Source of the DNA: Protoeuglena noctilucae
Lineage: Eukaryota > Chlorophyta > Pedinophyceae > Marsupiomonadales > Marsupiomonadaceae
Assembly (NCBI GenBank): GCA_958009085.1
Contig: OY253683.1
Span: 434,001 to 498,000 of the forward strand
DNA length: 64,000 nt
Direction: 5' to 3'
Numbering within the stretch: the stretch's first letter is position 1; each line of letters begins with the position of its first letter. This document shows, in pieces, positions 12,538 to 22,915 of this stretch. Both the position numbers and the translations under genes were made by a program. The notes under the pieces are model-generated. The model did no database searches, was not told the origin of the DNA, and worked only from the letters and a program-made list of their open reading frames with translations.

Positions 12538-13769
12538 ATGACGCCGCGCACCGTCGACACGGTCGTTCCCGCTGTGAAACGTCAGGACCCTCTGCGAGAA
12601 CGCGGCAAAAGCGAGCTTGCGATGAACGTGCGGTTCATAGAAAGCATCTTGCAGCGCTGGGTACCCATCTCGCTCGCCCATTCGCGCCAGAGAGCTCTGG
12701 AGAGAGCTTGCGCTGCGTACTCGCGTGCCGGTGCGATGGAGGACGAGGATTTCACGGCAAGAGAGCATCACCTGCGCATGATGCGCAAGTTTCTCGAGTC
12801 GAAGGGGCCGAGTGCATCTGACCTCCTGAGGTAGGACCTCAGGAGGCACGCAGTATGGCCCCCTATTGTCGCTGCAACCATGTGGCCTCGCCCCTGGCGA
12901 GCTCTCGGGCCCGTGCCACCCGCAGCCGCGTCCAGGGGGACTTTGACGCGCTCCAGGCGGCACATCGATTCATCCGGACGCCTGCGGATGATGCAGACGA
13001 CACTTCGGCCTCGCGGATGGCCAAGAGGTACTACGACAAGCTGTACAGGTGTGTCCTTGTCGTTCCCTGAGAGCCTGGGAGACGGCAGGGTGGCTTCCTG
13101 ATGGCACCATCCTTTTCCACAACCCTCCAGGGAGTACTGCCTGGCCGATATGCGGGGATACAAGGAGGGGAACGTGGGAATGCGGTGGCGCACGGAGCCC
13201 GAGGTGGTGACGGGCAAGGGGCACCTCGTGTGCGGGAACCTGGCCTGCGACGAGCGCCGGTCGCTGACGAGCTTCGAGGTCCCTTTCGGGTACGTGGAGG
13301 CGGGCGTCAAGAAGCAAGCGCTGGTCAAGCTCCGCCTGTGCCCGGAGTGCGCGTACAAGCTCCACTACCGCCGCATCAAGCGCATGAGGGCCACCGCAGC
13401 CGAGCCGTGCTCGGCACGGTCCCCGTTGCCCTCGGTAGGCCGCCTACCTGGCATGAGATGTGCGGCCGCAGCGCAGTTCAAAATGCGCACGTGTCGCGAG
13501 CGGCGCTGCACGTGTCACTGCAGGGCGAGGAAGGCCACGAGACGAGCGAAAGCGACGGGGGGGATGAGGAGGGCGGGGGCCGGGGATCAAATGCCAAGGA
13601 GAGGCCACGTGGGGAGCAAAGGGAGCGCTCTTGGAGTCGGGAGAGAGGGCAAAGGGAGCGCTCACGGAGTCGGGAGAGGGATGGGAAGGGAAGTCATGGA
13701 AAAGGCGCCGGTGGGGGGGCAAGCAGTGGGCGGAAGGAGGTTCGAGGGCGGCGGAGGGACGAGGGCTAA
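12538..13769 (+). CDS. FRA10AC1: FRA10AC1 family protein
   Basis: Four exons, 12538-12830, 12926-13048, 13131-13434 and 13524-13769, join in phase to give 321 residues; human FRA10AC1 is 315. The conserved core is clear: AKRYYDKLYREYCLADMRGY, a zinc-like CGNLACDERRSL, FEVPFGYVEAGVKKQALVKL and RLCPECAYKLHYRRIKRM. The two CxxC-type pairs probably bind a metal. The last exon is Arg/Ser/Glu-rich with RSRERD-like stretches, as in splicing-associated proteins. The family is nuclear and has been linked to the spliceosome, but its biochemical role is poorly known. The ATG at 12538 is the first in frame; a shorter start at the downstream AMNVRF methionine is possible. The stop lies 16 bp from the oppositely oriented sigma-factor stop. 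Confidence 0.88.
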
Positions 13770-13785
13770 CACCTGAATGTCAGCC

Positions 13786-15578
13786 TCAAGCGTTGTCTGC
13801 CTTCCCCAGCGCCTCCATCAGCGTCGCCCGTAGCTGCGGCGAATTGTGGACCTGTGCACGAACGAGTAATTGCATTGAATGGCTGTAAGCGTGGCAACAC
13901 ACCACCATGCAGCTTCGCAAAGCACCCGAACACTGCTGAAGCGACGCTCACCATCTCTCTCAGAAGCTGCACCCCCTGCCGCGCGTCCCGGCGCCGCCGC
14001 GAGTTCCCCAGGCGTCGCGCCTGACCCCCCGCATCCGCGTGGTCGTCCGTCCGTCCCAGGAACATGGCGTTGAACGCCTCGTCGAGCTCATCGGCATCGC
14101 CGCCTTGCCGCAGGTCGCTCCTGTGCGGCTCGCGCCTGCCTGAAGGGCCCAGCCCCGCGCCGCCCTCGGGCGCGGGGATCCCGAACTTGGCCCGAATCGC
14201 CTCGGCCTGCCTGGGCGGCAGCACCTCCAGCAGCTGCTCCACGTCGCTCTGCACCTGCCTGGCGGCCTTGGCACGCTCCAACTCCTCCGCGGGGTCTCGC
14301 GTGTACCGAGACGACGAGTCGTCCATGCCCGTCGACGACACGAGCTCCTCGGCGCTGGCCTCGTCCCCGTCCGCGCGACGCGGGAGGTCGTCCAGCAGGC
14401 GCTGCATGCTCATCGCCTGCCTGGTCGACCTCACCTTCTCTGGCGTCGTCCCCAGCTCCCTGCAAACAACGCAGGATGCACGCGTAATGGCCCCAGCTGA
14501 CACTACCTCATGCCAGTGCATGTCGTCATGCATTCAGCTCGCTCGGCGTGCCTGGCACCTGGCCACCTCCGCATCCGTGGGCTCCCTCCGGAGCCGCGCC
14601 TCCAGCGCAGACTCCACGCGCGACATTCTGGCGTGCAACTCCAGCACGTAAACCGGGATGTGCACCGGCAGTCGCAGCGCGTGGGCCGCCCGCCACACCG
14701 CCTGCCGCATCTTCAACAGCCCCAGCGTGCTGAGCGACTTGGCGCGACCTGCGCGTGTCACGGCGTGGGACGGGCTCGGCACGGTGGCAAGCCCACTGAG
14801 CCACGCAAGAGCGTGCCCGTGAACCACCCGTCCCACTCACTCGGATCAAAGATCTCCGCCGTGCTGAGCAGCGCCTCGAATGCGACCTGCACCATGTCAT
14901 CGTAGTCGCCCCGGCCAGCTGGCGCCCCGATGCAGGAGCGCACCACGCCATGCACCATGCGCTGGTAACCCTCCCACAGCTCCCGGCGCGCTCGGCTTCC
15001 ATCCGTTAGAGCCTCCTGCTCTTCCTCCCAGCTGCGCGTGCGTACAGCACACCCCATGCTCAGTGGGACATCAGTGGGTGACCAGACAGGGGAAGCGTCG
15101 CAGGGCCCACGCGCACCTTGCCAGACCCAGCTGCGCCGGGTCCGTCGATTCCTCCTCGAGCGCTCGCTCCACCCGCCGCGCCCGCTGCCACCGTTGGCAA
15201 ATCCTGGCCTGTTCCTCGAAGGACAGCTTCCTGTGACTCTCCCGCCGCGACACAGCTGCGGCCACCCTCTCCGCCTCGCGGCGCTCCCTCTCCGCCTGGT
15301 GGCCGCTAGTCAAGCGAGCTCGCCGGTTGGCGTTGCGAGCCTGGGACGGCGCACCCCGAGCCTGGCGCGTCGGAGAGGGCCGCGTCCAGCTCCGAGGAGC
15401 CGCTGGAACCACCTCCGAAAGTTGAATCGGCACGTCGGTCGTCACAGCAAAAGCGGAGACCCTGCCGGGCCATCTCGCGCCCTGCAACCACCATGCGTCG
15501 AAAAGCGCGGTAGTTCTCCCGAAGCAGCCAGTTTCTCGCCGCGACATTCGCATGGCCAATAGAGGCTGCATAGTTCAT
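13786..15578 (-). CDS. Plastid-type RNA polymerase sigma-70 factor
   Basis: Read from 15578 downward. A basic N-terminal part holds a region 1.2-like segment (SFEEQARICQRWQRARRVER). Region 2 reads YQRMVHGVVRSC, then DYDDMVQVAFEALL and FDPSE. Region 2.4/3 reads KMRQAVWRAAHALRLPVHI with RREPTDAEVARCQ. Region 4 reads LEVLPPRQAEAIRAKFGI. The last coding exon (HNSPQLRATLMEAL) follows a phase-0 intron after LLREM, with the stop at 13786-13788. Nuclear genes of this kind in algae and plants direct the bacterial-type polymerase to plastid promoters. The core promoter-binding segments are less canonical than in land-plant SIG proteins. The N-terminus is uncertain; MNYAASIGHANVAARNW near 15578 would suit a transit peptide start. 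The gene is convergent with the FRA10AC1 gene. Confidence 0.82.
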
Positions 15579-15599
15579 TCCGCTCAGCAATGGACGCCA

Positions 15600-16149
15600 C
15601 GTGTTGTGTCCCCACCTGAGCGAAACGAAGTGCGTGCACGCATGTGGCGCAAGGCCTCCCACCCTGGGCGTGCATGGAGGTCACCAAGGCAACTGGCACG
15701 GCCAGCGCCGGCATTATTGCATGCATATATGACGCACTGCCCCCAGCGATCGGGCTACCGGGTCGGCGTGGGACAGATACGGAGCGGAGTAGGTCACAAG
15801 CCACAAATCGACGCGGAAGACGACAGCAAAGGATCTCGGCCGGCTCACGACTTTGTATGCGCTAAATGTTAGCGACTCGATAGGTCTGGGGTCTGCGTTT
15901 GGTTGACGTGGGCTCTGTCGGACGGTCAGACAAAGTGTCGGTGCAACGCGCGGGAACGGAGAGGCAGCTGACGGAGTGGTTGCGAAAAAAACGTTACTCT
16001 CATACGTGCCATGCGGTGTGCTCTCGGCTCTGGGCGCCGAGAAGTGTCAGGATGGAGCGCGTAGCAGCCCTCTGGCGAGGTGTCGCCGATTCCACGTGCA
16101 TGATTGCATGATTGCATGGATATAAGGAGGATGCATGCGGGGGTGACGG
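15600..16149. other. Intergenic stretch, divergent promoters
   Basis: There is no convincing coding sequence here. It separates the sigma-factor start (minus) from the membrane-protein start (plus), so both promoters should lie in it. I see no repeat, RNA gene or clear motif apart from lower GC around 15,840-16,000. Confidence 0.5.
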
Positions 16150-17296
16150 ATGCCGACCTCGCGTTTGCCTGCCGCGCCAGCAGGAACACTCGCACCACGG
16201 GCGGCGTCAAGCGCAGCCCTGAGCTTCGTGGCGGGCATGCTTGGAGTGATTGAGGGCGGGGAGGAGCTTACGCATCTCATCACGCGGAGGGGCCGACCTA
16301 TTAGCGCGACGGAGGTGAGAGTTGCTGGCTTGAAGCACGTGCCAAGCAATTTCCAGGCACGCCTCCACCTACGCGCCTTCCCTCCAACCACCGCAGAGCA
16401 TGGCGGCACTGCACCTTCTGCTGACGTCCGCGGTGCTGCCGGTGCTGGCCGTGGCCACACCGTGGCTCCCTGCGCCCGCCGTGGGGTCGCTCCTCACGGC
16501 CGTGGCCATCCTGGGCGCATGGTGCGCCGGCGCGGCGTTTGGTGCCCAGAAGTTCGTGCCAGCGGAGCTTGAGTGGGCCTGCCGGTCTCAGCCGTGGGAC
16601 AACTGCGCCAGCGAGGTGACACCAGAGCCGAGCACACGCAGCGCAGCGCTCCCTGCGCACCCGAGCCCCAGCGCAACGCGTCGCCTTGGTTCCCAGGTGC
16701 ACTCGAGCCCTCCGGTGCTGATTGAGCATGTCTCGGAGCGCATCGACCGGCTCGTTCTGTCCCAACTCGTCATTACCAGCCTGGCGACCGCTGCCGCGTT
16801 CCTCGTGATGCTGGAGGCCAGCACGCCTCTGGCCCTGATGCTCCGGCTGCAACGCCAGCTCGGCATCGCGGACGCCGCACCGACCCAGGGTGAGGCAGAC
16901 ACTGCCCGATGGCGGGCAGGGGCGGTGTCTTACAAGCACTCACCTCGTCAGACCTACGTCCAGCGATTCATCCCGGCCACAGTAGCCCTTCGCATCGCGG
17001 AGGTCACCGTCCGTGCGCTGGGGGACGACTCGGAGGGCGCAGGGCCCCTGGCAGTCACGCAGCCCCTCCTGCTGCGGCACCCTGGGGAGCTGAGCCCCGG
17101 GGGGACGTCCGAGGCCCACACCGGCGGCCCGCGCATCGCTGCGAGGCTCCCCGCATCCTCAGAGGACGTGGAGGCAGGGGAAGCGCCGCCTCATGATTCA
17201 CAACGCACGCGTGCGCCCCAACCAGAGAACCATAGGACCACTCGGAAGGACCCCAAGCATCTGATAGACATAGACAGGGACCACAACCACGCCTAG
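16150..17296 (+). CDS. Hypothetical multi-pass membrane protein
   Basis: Exons 16150-16314, 16397-16615 and 16697-17296 join in phase. The first exon reads SSAALSFVAGMLGVIEGGEE. The second opens with two hydrophobic segments (HLLLTSAVLPVLAVATPWL and VGSLLTAVAILGAWCAGAAF). The third carries another (LVLSQLVITSLATAAAFLV), followed by an amphipathic part and a hydrophilic C-terminus rich in Asp, His, Arg and Pro. I recognise no family. An intron near 16890-16950 cannot be excluded, since a donor-like site is present but phase does not favour it. The stop TAG at 17294-17296 directly abuts the stop of the gene on the other strand. Confidence 0.55.
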
Positions 17297-20200
17297 CTAC
17301 CTGCCAGTTGCGCACCGCCATCCCCGCCCGCCCTTGCAGCCTCTCCCTGCGTTGCCTCGCCGCCGGCTTGCCCCTCGCTTCCCTGGCCCTCGCCCATGCC
17401 AGGCTCGGCCTGGCACACAGGCTCCCCAGGCTCGCCGCTGCCACCCCCGGCCGCCTCCATGCCGAGCTTTGAAAGCACCAGCGGCATGACGTTGTTGTAC
17501 TCGCTGTGCCGCACGATTGCCTCGGACAGGTCTGCGATCGCGAGGAGCACCTCCACTTCTCAGATTTCTCCCACACCCCGACATCAGCCACCCACCGTGC
17601 CAGCCGCGCATGGACCCTCGCCTATGTTCTCCACGCCCGGCTGCTCGATCGGCTGCAGCCCCGCGATGAGGAGGGACACGTTGCGCACGCGGACGAGGAC
17701 CGCCAGCATCCAGTCCCTTCGCGAGAAGCCGTTGACGAGCCGCGAGGCCACCACCTCCCGCATCGCACTCCACGTCTGGGCAGATGCGGCGGACGGCGAC
17801 CCGAGGAACACGGCGTCCTCCACAATGCCGAAGAGCTTGCGGCGGTGCAGCTCCAGCAGGCACGTCTCCAGCACTGCAAGCGGGGGAACATGGAGCGAAA
17901 CGATGGGCGAGAGGGAGCATGCCAGCAGTGCAACAGCTTTGGTAGTGAACGCGAGCTGGACAGCCGCGAGCGGTCGTCACCAAAGCACCCGGTCGAGTTT
18001 GCAAAGAGGCGCACGGGGCGGTCGCCGTGGGCGCCGGCTGCCAGGAGGTCTGCAAGGAGCACCCCGGCCTTCTTGGCCCTCGAAACGACCACAGGCCAGG
18101 GGTAATCGACCTGGGGAGGCGAACGCGTGAGGCCGTCGGGACGTGCGGGGCTAGTCTGAAAAACTCCAAGCGCTGCGCACGAGGGCAAAGGTGTGTGACA
18201 CTTGCCGCTCCCTCACCCAGTTGAGGAAGCGCAGCACTGCCAGGGGCGCCGTGAGTGTGTGGTACAGTGTCCCTGCAAGGGCGCACAAGGGTCAGGGGTC
18301 AATGCCGTGACACCGCAGCGGAGGCGAGTTGCTTGCGGATGTCAGCGTAACCCACAGAGCACAGCATAGGCCATGCACCTGCGAGCAGTGTGTACGCCCA
18401 GGCCTGGATGTGGTTGGCTACGGTGGACGTCAAATAGTCCTGGACCTCGTTGCTCAGCAGCATGACCTCCTTGCTGTCCCACACCAGGGCCAGGCGCTCG
18501 CTGTCTTCCCCGGACAAGCACCGCCAAGGCCGGACGAAGTCCTCCGCGTCAATCGCCCAGCCCCTGCAGATGGACAGATTGGCAGATAAGCAGCCGGCAG
18601 TTGTGTGAGGGCGGTCGAGTCGGTGTGGATGGCAGCGACACCGCCAGCGAGCGAGCCATCGATATCAGCGTGCAAGCCATCGATACCAACATCATAGTCC
18701 GCTCCTCACGTGATGCCGATGGTGACTGCCAGGCGTGACCGCGCCTGCCCCGCCTTCCACGGCAGCTCCACCCCGCGCGTCCCAGCGTCCTCCACGTGGT
18801 CCTTTGGGATAGGCAACACCATGTCCACCCAGCTCCCCGTGCGCCGGTGCATGCCCCGCTCGCCGTTCCCCGCCCCCGACCGCGACTCCCCCCCAGACCC
18901 CTCTCGCTTGCCACCACCACTATCTCCATCGCCCTCACCCTCGCCCTCGCCCTCGTCTTCGGACCGGGTCTCCAGCTCCGCATACGCCTCCCCCATGTGC
19001 TTGGCGCTGCGCCACGGGCGGCCGTCCCGTCGCGTCCTGGACTCTGGCCCCGGCAGCTCCCCCTCGCTATGGGTGCTCTCGCGATCGTCGCCCTCTCCCT
19101 CCAACTCCTCGTATCCCTCCGCGGGGGCCCGGGATCCCCGGCGCCAGTGCCGCCGATGCGGACGCGTCTGGCCCTCCCGATGCGCTGGCTCGCCCTCTCC
19201 GGAGCTCACGCGCTCCTCGGGAGCCGATGCCGAGGCCACCGCACCCGCTGCCCCCGCAGACCCCTCGCCCGCTGCCCCCGCATGGCGAGAGGTTGCACCG
19301 GCCCCGCTCGGCCCCGCCTCTCCCGCTTCGCCTGCGCCGCCCACGGCGTCACCCACGGCAGCCACGGCCGTCTGCACCACGCTCTTCACCGCTTGCGAGA
19401 GATAGCCACCGCCCACGTTGAAACGCCGGAGGTTGATGGCCGTCGCAAGGATGTTGCGGCTGTCGCGTGAGGCGTGCTTCACCTCCGGGATGGGCCTGGG
19501 CGCAGCGGTGCGGCGGAGATGTGAGCTTGGAGAGCGCATCGACGCAGCTATCAGTGGGACAGGCACGGGTGCATGGGCGCTCACCGGAAGAGAAACTCCT
19601 GGACGCCACCCACCCGCCGGGACATGCGCTGGGCCACGCTGTGCGCGCCGTACGTCCCGAACCCGGCCGCCACTGTCGTCGTCGTCGCCGCGGACGCCAC
19701 GCCCCCGACGATGGCCGCGGGGGCACCCACCGCCGTCAGCGCCCCGCCGAGCGCCGCCGCGAGCGCGGGAGCCGCGAGGCCCCCCGTCACGCCCACCAGC
19801 GCCCCTCCCAGCACCGCAGTGCCCGCGACCACGAACGCCCGGCCCCAGGCACCCGAGGCGCTCGACTGCCCCCGCACCGTCTCATGCGTCACCAGCACTC
19901 CCGCCAGGAACCCCTCCATCGGTACCACCGCCGACCAGGGCACCTCCAGCCACGCCGCCAGCTCCCGGACCGCCACGCGCGCGCGGGCGTCATACCACCG
20001 CTGCTCCGAGTCCCCTGCCACCCCACCCAGGCACCCGGCGATCACCTCAAACAGCATCGCCTCCCGCACCTCCTGACGCGCGCTCCCGGGCTTCTGCAGG
20101 CCCCCGGCGTCGTCCGGCAGCGTCACCCTCAGCGCCCGCGCCCGCCCCGGAACGGCACCCGCGCCCTGGGAACCCCGCTCCGGCCCTTCCTGCCCCGCCA

Positions 20201-21115
20201 AGGGCGTCCCCGGCAGCGTCCCCGCCTCCTCCCAGCCATCAGCGCCGTGCGGCTCCGACTCTGCAGCGTCCCAGTCCGCGTCGCCTGTCGACTCAACCGC
20301 CATGTCCTCCCGCCGCTGTGCCTCCTGCAATTGGTCCAGCAGGCCTTCCATCTGCCGCACCTCGGCCGGGGTCGGCGGCGGCGCCAGGTCTGCCGGCGCC
20401 GTGCCCGGCGACAGGTCGATGAGGTCCGGGGGCACAGCCGGGGGCAGCGGGGTCCCGGGCACAAAGTCGTCGCTCAGCAGCGAGACGAGGCCAGAGACGC
20501 GCGCCTCGAGGTCGCCCGGCTTGGTGTGGGGGCCCGCGATGATGGACGGGAGGGACAGGAGGCCCACCCACTTGGATCGGGGCACGTGGAGGTGCGCGTA
20601 GACTCGCTGTACCAGCCCCCCTGCGCCCCACAGGGCCGTGCCCCCGGGGTACGTGGAGGTGTCGACTCCCGGGTATTGTATCAACCTCTGGTCATTTGAA
20701 ACCTCCTTCTTCGAGCCCCACAGGAAGGAGGGGAGCCACGTGGACGATTTGGGCTCCTCGGGAGGGCGCCAGGACCGCCCCGCAGTGCGGTACAGCGAGA
20801 GCGTGAAGAGTGCCGCCATGGCATAGCGGATCGCAGCGCCAGAGTCCGTCGATGGATCTACGACGTCAGCGCGGGCAACCTGCGATGTGAACGCGTCGCA
20901 GGTTGCGTGCAAAGTGCGCTCCTGGGGTAGGGCCCAATCCTTGCGCGCTCACCCCCTCGGCGACCGCTGCCTCCATCGTCGCGATATCTTCGGGCTGCAT
21001 TTTGACGGTCGACGATCTGTCCGGGGCACGGATCCCTCCGCACGCGTGGTAAACGGGCTTGTAAAACTCTCGCTGCGCTTTGTGCAGAGACTCGCTCACT
21101 TGTTCTACAACTGAG
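17297..21115 (-). CDS. TMCO4/DUF726 family membrane-associated hydrolase-like protein
   Basis: The longest exon is about 20874-19590. It carries an N-terminal region (MAALFTLSLYR, LIQYPGVDTSTYPGGTALWG), a helical segment (YDARARVAVRELAAWLEVPW) and a long Ala/Gly-rich hydrophobic stretch (LGGALVGVTGGLAAPALAAA) expected to sit in a membrane. A Glu/Ser/Gly-rich disordered insert of about 200 residues follows (about 19480-18830). The alpha/beta-hydrolase-like core then comes: GWAIDAEDFVRPWRCL, FANSTGCF spliced to VLETCLLELHRRKLFGIVED, VFLGSPS, RLVNGFSRRDWMLAVL and GLQPIEQPGVENI. These match DUF726 proteins such as TMCO4 and yeast Mil1. The usual GFSLG elbow is replaced by ANSTG. The C-terminus is Gly/Glu-rich. 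The first exon (around KAQREFYKPVYHACGG) lacks a clear ATG, so the start is unresolved. Confidence 0.8.
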
Positions 21116-21320
21116 GCGAACAGGACAGAGCAGTGCTTCTACAGATCATATTGTTCGTCTGGCTTGACGGCAGCTAGCAAGTACGCCTTCACAGCGCTGA
21201 CACACTTCCTGACGCAGATGCAGCTGCCTCTTGGGGCTATCCATGATCCAAGGCCACAATTATCCATGCACTGGCTACGTCTCTGAACTCGGACTTCGCA
21301 TGCCTGCCAGATCCCGGCGC

Positions 21321-22249
21321 TCAGTCGTGGTGGTGGTGCCCACCGTCCGCGGCGCCCGAGTCGACGGCACTGTAGCCCGCGTCCCCGTTCCCGCCGTGGT
21401 GGCTGTGGTGGTGGTGGTCGCCCGATCCGTGGTGGTCATGGTCGTGGTGGGCGCCGTATGCGCCGTACCCGTCCGGGTTGAGAGTCATCTCCCTCATGTC
21501 CCGGTCGACGTCGTCCGCGCCCGTCTGCAAACACACGCGGTCCTTCCGCTGCGGCCAAGTGGACTCGCCCCATGCCCCGCCCGCCCAAGCCTGGCATGCG
21601 GCCGCACCCTTGCCTGGTGATCGTAGCCCCCGCTGGCATGGTGGTTGTGCTCCTCGGCGTGGGCCGCGGCAGCCGCGTGGTGGTGCGCGGCGAGCTTCAA
21701 CTCATCGCTCCCTCGGCGCTGGGCCACCTCTGCCTCCCCCTCCACGTGGGCCTGAACGCGGAGAACAATCTTGACCTCCCCGCACTGGGGGACGTGCAGC
21801 ACGAGGGGAGAGCTCGGGGCCTTCTCCGCGACGTGGTCGGGGATGTTGAGGTCCGCGGACCCCAGAACGTTTACCGCCCCCTTGAAGTCCTTGGCCTCCA
21901 CCATCACACGATAGACCTTCTCCTCCCACGCCCCGGTCGCGCTGCGGTAGAGCGTGACCGTGAACCGCAGCGTCTGCGAGGGTGCGGGGCGGGCAGAGGG
22001 GTCGGCGCATGCGTCGGTCTCCCAACGCGCTGAGGGGACCTGGCGAGCGCCAGGGGCTGGTCCCACCTGGTCGACGTGGGCGCGGCTGTGAACGATAGGG
22101 ACGGGCGCCGTCATGGTGCGCTTGGCCTCCTTACCCTCTCTTGCGAGCGCGACGGTCACGACCTCGATGTCCTGCACCGCGGCCTGGCCCACCTCCTCCA
22201 GGCTGACCGTGTCGACGTATGCGTCCACGTCGAAGGACAGCTTCTGCAT
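21321..22249 (-). CDS. NT-C2 domain protein with His-rich tail
   Basis: The ATG at 22249 opens MQKLSFDVDAYVDTVSLEEV, the first strands of an N-terminal C2 (NT-C2/EEIG1-EHBP1 type) domain. After a phase-0 intron (about 22073-21979) the domain continues: TLRFTVTLYRSATG, KDFKGAVNVLGSADLNIPDH and CGEVKIVLRVQAHVEGEAEV. NT-C2 domains bind membranes or small GTPase-linked partners. The tail is striking: AHHHAAAAAHAEEHNHHASGG, then a last exon (about 21521-21324) with DHDHHGSGDHHHHSHHGG and GGHHHHD at the very end. Such a tail could bind metals, but that is inference. The intron before the last exon may use a GC donor (GCAAGG) or a GT six bases downstream; both keep frame. Confidence 0.75.
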
Positions 22250-22915
22250 CTTCCGATGCGACAAGGTCCTCGAGAGGCTCCTGCATTCCCAACGACCTCA
22301 GATGCGCTCGATCCAGAAAACCAAAATGCTCGCCCGACCGCTCAAGGCTTTCAATTGAGACAAAGAGGGGATAAATCCAAAAAGATTGCGACCACGAGCC
22401 CCCTACGCCGCAAACGGCCAACCCCATTGCGGGGCATGTCGGAACGGTCAGCGCCGGGACCGCGGAGGCCTGCGCACCCCAGCCGACGCGCACAAACGCT
22501 CACTTAAGAAGCGACGCCATGGCGGGCCCCGAGCTGCGAGGACGCGACTTCTTCAGTCCGAATAACTGCACCGTTTGCCAAGAAACCAACGACATATAAA
22601 TTCTATCCTGCAAGCGCACAGGAAATAGCAACCCAATACCCAAGAAAGGTTCCAGGACTGCTGAAGTGGTTGTGGAATTGAATGCCCTCAGCAAGTTTGT
22701 GGTGTCCGCAACAATCCCGCCATCTTTCGTCGCTGAACGCCCAGCGCATGTGACGAGTTGCGCGGGGCCGTGACGGCAAGGTGGCGCCCCGGTCTCCTCG
22801 CCTGCCCTTCGTGAAAGAGCGAGTGTCAGCGAGCCCGGACTCCAGCCGATAGGGAGCCCATAGCGGCGCCAGGGACCCGTCCGTCACGCCGAGTGATGGG
22901 AACATGACCCGGGCC

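Noticed and set aside
19418-20699. Plus-strand ORFs of 334 and 410 codons
   Set aside because: They are antisense to the DUF726 gene, whose minus-strand frame matches the family.
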